DNA of 37,144 nt from Candidatus Naiadarchaeum limnaeum (lineage in GTDB: Archaea; Undinarchaeota; Undinarchaeia; Undinarchaeales; Naiadarchaeaceae), in assembly GCA_014189685.1 (NCBI GenBank), contig DVAB01000008.1, positions 1 to 37,144 on the forward strand, in the 5' to 3' direction. Position 1 is the stretch's first letter. The number at the start of each line of letters is the position of its first letter. Shown here one piece after another: positions 31,557 to 37,144 of the stretch. A program made the translations under genes and the position numbers. A model generated the notes under the pieces. That model made no database searches. It was not told where the DNA came from and was given only the letters and a program-made list of their open reading frames with translations.

Positions 31557-31799
31557 ATGAGAAAAGAAAAAAAATTCACCTATTTTTCAACGCACAAGCG
31601 CTCTATTCTAAAATCAGCGACTTTTTGGTCTGTTTCAATTGCAGTTGACTTGATAGTTTTTTATCTTATATTTAAACAAGTCGAAACCTCGCTTATTGTG
31701 ACTGTTGTCGGAAATCTCACTGGCTTTACAATTTATTATTTTCACGAAAGAATCTGGAACAAACTTCACTGGGGAAAAAGAGCGCATCCGCACAGTTAG
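31557..31799 (+). CDS. DUF2061 small membrane protein
   Basis: An 80-residue membrane protein with two hydrophobic segments (about 22-40 and 45-63) and the family pattern: SILKSATFWSVSIAVDLIVF at the start and YYFHERIWNKLHWGKR at the end. Function unknown. The start at 31557 avoids overlap with tRNA-Asn, in which the longer frame begins, and fits the TATA box. Its TAG stop interlocks with the pyrE stop in TTAG (31796-31799). Confidence 0.85.
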   Translation: MRKEKKFTYFSTHKRSILKSATFWSVSIAVDLIVFYLIFKQVETSLIVTVVGNLTGFTIYYFHERIWNKLHWGKRAHPHS

Positions 31800-32443
31800 T
31801 TGTTTGCGATATACTGCTTTACTGTATCAAACTCTTTCTGCGTAATATATTTATTTCTCAATCCAAACTCCAAAGTCCTGCTCAAATTTGTCAAACTCCA
31901 AAGTTTCACTTTCAACTCACTTAATTTTTGTGCACCACCCTGTTCTCTATCAAAAACAACTAAGCAATCATTTATGCGGCCGCCGGAATTTCTTACTCCC
32001 TCAATAAAAGAAATCTTGCTTCCTCCATCTGTAATTAAATCTTCTACAAGCAAAACTTTATCTCCATTCTCGAGCTCACCTTCAATCTGTTTTCCTGTTC
32101 CATATTCCTTTGCGCCTTTGCGCACATAAACCATTTTCATCCCAAGTTTAGCAGCAATCCATGCAGCAAAAGGGATTCCTGCAGTTTCTCCGCCAGCAAG
32201 AACGTCCACGTTTCCAATATTTTTCTCAATTATTTCTTTTGCGCGCGCCGCTATTTGATCCATCACATTTGGAAATGAAATCAACTTTCTGCAATCAATA
32301 TAAATCGGGCTTAATTTTCCAGAAGCAAGAGTGAATTGTTTTTCAGTATTAATTTGAATAGCTTTTGCATCCCAAAGCGCGCGCTCAATCGATTCCTTGA
32401 ATTTTTTTACCGTCTTGATATTTTTCTTCTTTAGTTGTTTCAT
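31796..32443 (-). CDS. pyrE: Orotate phosphoribosyltransferase
   Basis: Converts orotate and PRPP to OMP in pyrimidine synthesis. 215 residues. Visible: LASGKLSPIYIDCRKLISFP (orotate and PRPP region), DVLAGGETAGIPFAAWIAAK, VYVRKGAKEYGTGKQIEGEL (flexible loop) and the PRPP motif VLLVEDLITDGGS. Its start overlaps the pyrF stop by four bases, so the two consecutive enzymes of UMP synthesis are co-translated. Confidence 0.95.
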   Translation of the reverse strand: MKQLKKKNIKTVKKFKESIERALWDAKAIQINTEKQFTLASGKLSPIYIDCRKLISFPNVMDQIAARAKEIIEKNIGNVDVLAGGETAGIPFAAWIAAKLGMKMVYVRKGAKEYGTGKQIEGELENGDKVLLVEDLITDGGSKISFIEGVRNSGGRINDCLVVFDREQGGAQKLSELKVKLWSLTNLSRTLEFGLRNKYITQKEFDTVKQYIANN

Positions 32444-33141
32444 TTTCTTTTCTTAAATCCCTCTAAACATTCCTTGTAAATTTTTTCAACTTCTTTAGCA
32501 GGATTTTCACTTTCATAAATCTGCCTTCCTATAATCGGATAGTCTGTTCCTGCTTGGACAGCCTCTTTTGCTTTTCCGCCCTGTGCTCCAATTCCCGGAC
32601 TGAGAATAGAAATTTCTTTTCCACTCTGTTTAATCCATTCTCGAATTAATTTTAATCTTTCAACTTTATTTCCCGGGGCAACTATGTGCCTAACCCCCAA
32701 TCCAACCGCGTCCTGAAAAACCCTCCACGCATAATCTGTGTGCAAATACTTATCGCTTTCAGAATGGGACATTTCTATTAAAACAATTGGCTCAACTTTA
32801 TTTCTCTGGCATGCACTAACAAAACTTTCCAAACTTTTACTGCCAGCACCCTGCGGAACTCCAATAAATGCGTTAACTCCATAATCTGAAGCAGATTTTA
32901 CTTGCTGCTCAACAATTTCTGGAATATCTGTTGCACCTTTTTGGTGGTCATAGATTAATGGGAGCTTTGTTGCAAGCCTTAATTCGGCAACAACTGATTT
33001 TAATCCAGATTCCATAACTTGCAGAGAACTAATTTTATACGCTGCAATTTTATCCTCAACTTTTTCCAAATCCCTAACAAGCCTTGAGGCTTTTTGTAAA
33101 GGAATATCTAGTGCAACAATTATTGAAGGCGGTTTTTTCAT
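32440..33141 (-). CDS. pyrF: Orotidine 5'-phosphate decarboxylase
   Basis: Decarboxylates OMP to UMP. 233 residues. Start region PSIIVALDIPLQKASRLV, then KISSLQVM, the catalytic region LPLIYDHQKGATDIPEI (Asp65, Lys68, Asp72), and the C-terminal phosphate site SPGIGAQGG and YPIIGRQIYES. The spacing D-x2-K-x3-D differs from the common D-x-K-x2-D. The ATG at 33141 is chosen over an in-frame TTG at 33168 because TTAAATAG (minus strand, 33171-33178) places transcription near 33148. First gene of the pyrFE operon. Confidence 0.9.
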   Translation of the reverse strand: MKKPPSIIVALDIPLQKASRLVRDLEKVEDKIAAYKISSLQVMESGLKSVVAELRLATKLPLIYDHQKGATDIPEIVEQQVKSASDYGVNAFIGVPQGAGSKSLESFVSACQRNKVEPIVLIEMSHSESDKYLHTDYAWRVFQDAVGLGVRHIVAPGNKVERLKLIREWIKQSGKEISILSPGIGAQGGKAKEAVQAGTDYPIIGRQIYESENPAKEVEKIYKECLEGFKKRK

Positions 33142-33210
33142 CCCAACTCCGATGCATTTTAGATGCAAGCCTATTTAAGAATAACTACGAATTCATTCGA
33201 AGCCTAAAAA

Positions 33211-33236
33211 GAGTATTTATACTCTCCAATACTCTT
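33211..33236 (+). promoter_or_regulatory. Palindromic promoter element before the envelope cluster
   Basis: GAGTAT-TT-ATACTC at 33211-33224 is a perfect 6-base inverted repeat that contains the likely TATA box TATTTATAC. The half-site ATACTCT recurs at 33230-33236, 11 bases after the first (33219). The box is centred 27 bases before the ATG at 33245. A regulator bound here would compete with TBP. Inference. Confidence 0.5.
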
Positions 33237-33244
33237 CCTATGCG

Positions 33245-33916
33245 ATGAAAAAAGAAACAGAATCTGAAATCAGCCACACCATAACATTTTCAGATCTCTT
33301 GCTCAGGCCGCGAAATGTTGCACTTTTAATCACGCGCAGTGAGCATGCATTTATAGCGCGCTCAATTGTGCTTTTATTGATTTTCTCAGCCCTTGTTGGA
33401 GGAATTTATGGCGGAATCTTTTCAACTGACAAAACATTTATTTTCCACGATGCATACAAAACAGCAATTGTAAACGGTTTAACGGTTCTTTTTGCCTATC
33501 CTTTGCTCGCAGTATTTTTGCGCTTGTTTGGGGGGCGAGAAGTCCTACTCATAAAATCTCCATTTAAGAAATGCCTAAGTGTTCTTTCAATTTCGTGGAG
33601 CTATTTGCCAATAATGCTTTTGCTTACTGCGCCAGCATATGTTCTCTCAGCCCTAAACAATTTGGGTTCAGGGGATATGATATTTAAAACATTGACAGTA
33701 TTCTCAGGAGTTGTTTCAATTATTATGCTTGCGCGCTATTTGCATCAGGTTTATGATATAAGCTATTTTGCAACAGTCCCAATTGCAATTTTAATTGGAT
33801 TTTACATGTTGTTACTAGCGATAAATCTGCTTGCGCTTTTAGCCCCATTCAAGAGCGTAGCTATCTACTATGGCTTTTATGGAAGGGCAGCAGAGGCGCT
33901 TACAATAGTGAAGTGA
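33245..33916 (+). CDS. Polytopic membrane protein, Yip1-like
   Basis: A 223-residue protein with about five or six membrane segments after a soluble start (TITFSDLLLRPRNVALLITR). The opening, a short amphipathic segment naming Leu-Arg-Pro followed by hydrophobic helices, resembles Yip1-domain proteins, and SISWSYLPIMLLLTAPAYVL and HQVYDISYFATVP fit as later segments. Function unknown. It heads a run of four genes for membrane or secreted proteins, each within 50 bases of the next. Confidence 0.65.
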   Translation: MKKETESEISHTITFSDLLLRPRNVALLITRSEHAFIARSIVLLLIFSALVGGIYGGIFSTDKTFIFHDAYKTAIVNGLTVLFAYPLLAVFLRLFGGREVLLIKSPFKKCLSVLSISWSYLPIMLLLTAPAYVLSALNNLGSGDMIFKTLTVFSGVVSIIMLARYLHQVYDISYFATVPIAILIGFYMLLLAINLLALLAPFKSVAIYYGFYGRAAEALTIVK

Positions 33917-33923
33917 GGCAAAA

Positions 33924-35147
33924 ATGAGAAAAATTTTTCCTTATGTTTTTATTGGAATTGTAACATTTATAATTTTGCTTAATGCAATTTCTGCTCAGGC
34001 AGCAGTTACTTACCCATATCAGTACAACTATGTATCGAGTTCAATAACATTTGATGAAAAAGGAAAAGCAGTTTTGGTAGCAACTCTAAATGCAGAAACT
34101 TTAAGAGACGAGGCTGTTGATGAAATAACTCTGCGCATTCCTTACGCTGATGTTTCAATTTGGTATGTAAAGGAGCAGGTTGAAAAGCGTGAATTACTAA
34201 TTTCACTTTCTAAAGATTGCGTTTATACAGTGCCATATGCAGAAGGGGCTGTAGATATAACAGCGCGCTCTCCCTCATACTATCCACCGCCTTGCAGCAA
34301 TGGAAAAATAAGAAGCAACGTTTATTACAGATCTGATTATTTTGATACAAACTTGGATATTAAAACAGAGGTAAGGGGCGGTTCAACCTATGTAAAAATT
34401 CCATTGCGTGGCGCATTTTACTCAAAAGAGGCGAGAAAGAAAATTGAAGAGCTGAATATAAAGGAAGCAGAGAAGAAAGTTCCGGATTTAATTGAGAAAT
34501 TTAATAATACAAATAAGGATTTTGATGAAATAAAACAGTCGAGCTATGAGGTTGCTGGAAAAATAACAATTAAGTACAGCGTACCAGGCGCTATTAAAGT
34601 TGCAGAGAAAGAGGGAAAATTAGAATTTAAAACTATAACAGATGTAAACGCTCCTATCGAAGTTTTAACAGTTGGAGTTTCTGCTCCATATGGGTATAAA
34701 TTTGAGGGAAAGCCTGATTTTCCGTTGGCAACACAAACAGAAATTCAGAGAAGTGGAATTTCAGCTCCCCTGGCGGGAATAGCCTCTTCTGGGGGAGGAG
34801 CATATTCAATTTCAAAAGGCGCTGTTTCTGGAGCAAGTGCGCAAAAAACAAGCGCTGCAATAAGCGAATTGACACAAATAGCTTCCGGTGAAGGATTTAT
34901 CACAGAGCCATATTATCCTGATTCATATCCGCAGCCGACTCCTCAGCAAAAAATTGATTATATTGAAGTGCGCTCAAATATTGATGGAAATGAAATTGTG
35001 AATATCGAAGGAAAATATCAAGTGGTAAAGGAAAAATCAACTGAGCTACCATCTGATTTAGAAAAATATCTCCCGTATATTATAGGTATTGTAGTAATTC
35101 TAGGAGTTGCAGCAATTGCTCAGAGATATAAATTGCTCTGGGATTAG
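33924..35147 (+). CDS. Secreted, C-terminally membrane-anchored surface protein
   Basis: A 407-residue protein. N-terminal signal peptide (hydrophobic to about residue 24, likely cut near SAQA), then a beta-rich ectodomain, a helical segment near 170-200 (KKIEELNIKEAEKKVPDLIE), a Gly/Ser/Ala-rich linker near 285-310, and one C-terminal membrane helix (YIIGIVVILGVAAIA) with a short cytoplasmic end. No known domain recognised. It could be a surface-layer associated or envelope assembly protein. It lies seven bases after the Yip1-like gene and seven before the next secreted protein gene. Confidence 0.7.
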   Translation: MRKIFPYVFIGIVTFIILLNAISAQAAVTYPYQYNYVSSSITFDEKGKAVLVATLNAETLRDEAVDEITLRIPYADVSIWYVKEQVEKRELLISLSKDCVYTVPYAEGAVDITARSPSYYPPPCSNGKIRSNVYYRSDYFDTNLDIKTEVRGGSTYVKIPLRGAFYSKEARKKIEELNIKEAEKKVPDLIEKFNNTNKDFDEIKQSSYEVAGKITIKYSVPGAIKVAEKEGKLEFKTITDVNAPIEVLTVGVSAPYGYKFEGKPDFPLATQTEIQRSGISAPLAGIASSGGGAYSISKGAVSGASAQKTSAAISELTQIASGEGFITEPYYPDSYPQPTPQQKIDYIEVRSNIDGNEIVNIEGKYQVVKEKSTELPSDLEKYLPYIIGIVVILGVAAIAQRYKLLWD

Positions 35148-35153
35148 CGAAGG

Positions 35154-35780
35154 ATGAAAAAAATCGTAGGAATTTTGATTTTATCTGCATTAATTTTTAT
35201 ACCTCAGCTTGTTTCTGCAGGTTCGATTGATGAAAGTACGACTGGCTCAACTCAAGCAAAAGAAATAAGAATTTGGCCTTCTGAAGCTCCCACAAATACT
35301 TGTTACGGGGGAGATAGTAAACCAAATCCATCTACAGGCCTAAATTCTGCTACATGGTTTAACTATGGAGATTGTGGAGATTGGAAAATTTTTGATGTTA
35401 CCCCAAATAAAGAATTAAGAATAAGAGCTTCTGGTGATAGCTGTCCCAGCTGCGCCCTTGGTCACTTAAATTTTAACATTTATGAGTACAATGAAATTCT
35501 TAATAATTGGGAATTTGTCACTCGATATGATGGACCTGATTGGTACGGAAATAGGCCAGCGAACATTAAAGATAATAGCGACTTTTACTACACTCCAAAG
35601 TATAATAGAATAAAAATAGAAGCATATGGAGGGGGATTTTACATAGAGGTTTACGGCAGCGTGATTACTGAATCCGAAACTTTTGTTAAAAATTTTTTTC
35701 CGCCAGTAGTTATAACATTACTCGGAATACTACTTCTTTTTTTACAAATTAAATATGAGATTTTTTGGCATAGAAAATAG
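35154..35780 (+). CDS. Small secreted, membrane-anchored cysteine-containing protein
   Basis: A 208-residue protein with a signal peptide (MKKIVGILILSALIFIPQLVSA), a Gly/Trp/Tyr-rich ectodomain with five cysteines (TCYGGD, GDCGDW, DSCPSCALG) and one C-terminal membrane helix (PPVVITLLGILLLFLQI) followed by a short basic end. The same signal-ectodomain-anchor layout as the gene before it. No known family recognised. The cysteines suggest disulfides or a bound metal. Confidence 0.65.
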   Translation: MKKIVGILILSALIFIPQLVSAGSIDESTTGSTQAKEIRIWPSEAPTNTCYGGDSKPNPSTGLNSATWFNYGDCGDWKIFDVTPNKELRIRASGDSCPSCALGHLNFNIYEYNEILNNWEFVTRYDGPDWYGNRPANIKDNSDFYYTPKYNRIKIEAYGGGFYIEVYGSVITESETFVKNFFPPVVITLLGILLLFLQIKYEIFWHRK

Positions 35781-35795
35781 TGTAACAGATTAAAC

Positions 35796-35804
35796 TTATA
35801 TACC
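35796..35804 (+). promoter_or_regulatory. TATA box of the proline-rich anchored protein gene
   Basis: TTATATACC, with its centre about 26 bases before the ATG at 35825, predicts a leaderless mRNA. It is nearly the same box as those upstream of tbp and mcm. Confidence 0.5.
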
Positions 35805-35824
35805 GAAAAACTTTATACTCTACT

Positions 35825-36478
35825 ATGGCTGCTAAAAAAGTTAAACCTCCTCTAGAGACTAAAGTGCCCCCTGAAGCTGATGCGCCCCCTGAAGAAGTCC
35901 ACGAAGGCCACAGCTTAATTACAATATTTTTTCTGATAGCAGTTATAGTTACAATCGTTCTTTTTATTCCGCCTGCTCTAGTCCAATTACCACAGCCTCC
36001 TGCTCAACCATCACAGCTTCCTCCAAAAGTCGAGCCAGTTAAAGAGGCTCCTGATTACGAATCGCGCTTTATAAGAAACTCTTATGATGTTAACAAACAG
36101 CATAACTTTGGATTATTTGAGAGCAAACTTTTGCGCATGGGATTTTATACTTTCTACAATGATGTGAGCAAACAAGAAGAAACAGTATTTCGCGCTGATA
36201 TATGGGTTAGAAATGTTGGAAAAGCAGAAGAGGATTTCAATTCTTTCAATGGTTTTATACGGCAGCCTCCGTATCATTACAATGTAACTGGCGGAACTTT
36301 CAATGGCGAGGATGTCACTCCAGGAGAGAGTAGGGAAGGATATATTCTGTTTGAAAATATTCCAAAAGATTTAAACGGAGATATTTCAGTTTCAATTGGA
36401 ACTGCCCGATCTTACAGCTCAATTTTTGGAATTCAATCACAGTTTCCATTTTTGTACGAATTATCTTACCCTGCGTGA
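35825..36478 (+). CDS. Signal-anchored protein with proline-rich stalk and beta-sandwich-like domain
   Basis: A 217-residue protein. A charged cytoplasmic start of about 30 residues precedes one membrane helix (LITIFFLIAVIVTIVLFIPP, 31-50) and a Pro/Gln-rich stalk to about residue 72. An ectodomain follows in which RADIWVRNVGKAEEDFNSF, YHYNVTGGTF and TPGESREGYILFENIP resemble DUF4352-type beta-sandwich domains. That resemblance is tentative. It is type II oriented, unlike the two preceding anchored proteins. Function unknown. Confidence 0.65.
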   Translation: MAAKKVKPPLETKVPPEADAPPEEVHEGHSLITIFFLIAVIVTIVLFIPPALVQLPQPPAQPSQLPPKVEPVKEAPDYESRFIRNSYDVNKQHNFGLFESKLLRMGFYTFYNDVSKQEETVFRADIWVRNVGKAEEDFNSFNGFIRQPPYHYNVTGGTFNGEDVTPGESREGYILFENIPKDLNGDISVSIGTARSYSSIFGIQSQFPFLYELSYPA

Positions 36479-36482
36479 ATAA

Positions 36483-37144
36483 ATGAAAAAAGAGCTTAGG
36501 CAGTACCATTTAAAGCGCGAACTGGGTTTAGTTGCCGCAACTTTGAGCGGCGTTGGAATAATTCTTGGCGCAGGAATTTATGCCTTGATTGGAAAAGCAG
36601 CTGGAATTGCAGGAAATGCTGTTTGGATCTCATTCTTTTTTGCAGCAGCTGTTGCGGCTTTAACTGGATTAAGCTACGCAGAATTAAGCTCTATGTATCC
36701 AAAAGCAGGAGCTGAATATGTTTATACTGAGCATGCGTTTAACAAGAAGCTTGCTTTCATAGTTGGACTTTTGATAATAATAAGTGGAATCATTGGGGCA
36801 GCAGCGGTTTCTCTCGGATTTGCAGGATATTTTTCAGCGCTTTTTAACACTCCCTTAGTCCCAACAGCAGCTGTTCTAATTTTTCTTTTGAGTGTTGTAA
36901 ATTATTGGGGGATTAAACAGAGCGCCAGAATTGCAATTCTCTTTACCCTAATTGAATCTTTTGGATTAATAGCAATAATTTTTATTGGAATCCCTTATTT
37001 CGGGAAAGTGGATTATTTCGAATTTTCACCTGTAGGGCTTGGCGGAGTTTTTTCAGCAGCCTCTCTAATATTTTTTGCGTATCTTGGGTTTGAGGAAATA
37101 GTAAAGCTTTCTGAGGAAACAAAAAATCCGACTAAAACAATTCC
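36483..37144 (+). CDS. APC-family amino acid permease, 5' part cut by window edge
   Basis: An ATG at 36483, four bases after the preceding stop codon, opens a frame that stays open to the window end (220 codons). It begins MKKELRQYHLKRELGL and has the first APC helix motif LSGVGIILGAGIYALIG, then SYAELSSMYPKAGAEYVYTE, a segment around VVNYWGIKQSARIAI, and the helix-6 region IFFAYLGFEEIVKLSEETKN. These are typical of amino acid/polyamine/organocation transporters. Substrate unknown. The 3' part lies outside the window. Confidence 0.92.
   Translation, partial: MKKELRQYHLKRELGLVAATLSGVGIILGAGIYALIGKAAGIAGNAVWISFFFAAAVAALTGLSYAELSSMYPKAGAEYVYTEHAFNKKLAFIVGLLIIISGIIGAAAVSLGFAGYFSALFNTPLVPTAAVLIFLLSVVNYWGIKQSARIAILFTLIESFGLIAIIFIGIPYFGKVDYFEFSPVGLGGVFSAASLIFFAYLGFEEIVKLSEETKNPTKTI

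Noticed and set aside
1-37144. CRISPR array, insertion sequence, toxin-antitoxin pair or prophage.
   Set aside because: No regular repeat-spacer pattern, transposase motif, terminal inverted repeats, integrase or phage structural gene was seen.

Overview
This window is AT-rich archaeal chromosome. The informational genes are archaeal: replication factor C large and small subunits, MCM, TBP, RNA polymerase subunit K, aIF1A, aIF2-beta, RIO1 kinase, a Dim2-type KH protein and topoisomerase VI A and B. Many promoters have a TATA box about 25-30 bases before the start codon, which implies leaderless or nearly leaderless transcripts. Small secreted proteins, class III (Q at +1) pilin-like leaders, a presenilin-type protease and tight packing suggest a DPANN-type archaeon, perhaps near Diapherotrites or a related lineage. 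That placement is inference. Methionine-cycle and pyrimidine genes argue against an extremely reduced parasite.

Layout. (1) 83-6790, plus strand: a type IV filament operon with two pilin-like genes, one secretion ATPase, two separate single-domain T2SSF membrane proteins and three more pilin-like genes. The split platform resembles archaeal Epd and bacterial Tad systems. (2) 6787-9574, minus strand: rfcS, a GNAT-like gene and rfcL, translationally coupled. (3) 9639-11405: a cis-prenyltransferase and a geranylgeranyl-reductase-family flavoprotein, convergent. (4) 11470-12143: two small unknown proteins. (5) 12153-19921: a methyl-cycle and adenine-salvage region with MTA phosphorylase, a SET methyltransferase, a tandem Lrp-like regulator, APRT, adenosylhomocysteinase, a DUF4346-like protein, a split MetE pair and a MetF-like protein. 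(6) 20016-25276: TBP, MCM, presenilin homologue, OB-fold/RPA-like protein, aIF2-beta, DUF424, and rpoK on the minus strand. (7) 25349-30524: aIF1A, RIO1, Dim2-like KH protein, GGCT-fold-like protein, Top6B, Top6A. (8) 30598-31388: a stand-alone RAM domain divergent from an Lrp/AsnC regulator. (9) tRNA-Asn, DUF2061, pyrE and pyrF. (10) 33245-36478: an envelope cluster with one polytopic and three anchored extracytoplasmic proteins. (11) From 36483: the start of an APC-type amino acid permease, cut by the window edge.

How the parts connect. In region 5, S-adenosylhomocysteine left by methyltransferases would be split by AhcY. Homocysteine would be remethylated by the split MetE, and MTA phosphorylase plus APRT would return adenine to AMP. 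Regions 2, 6 and 7 join DNA replication, transcription initiation and translation initiation/ribosome maturation. Pieces that are less standard are the filament operon with sequon-dense pilins, the GNAT-like and GGCT-like genes inside informational operons, the structured TBP leader, and operator-like repeats next to regulator genes. No stretch over 300 bases lacks a gene. I found no CRISPR array, insertion sequence, rRNA or obvious prophage.
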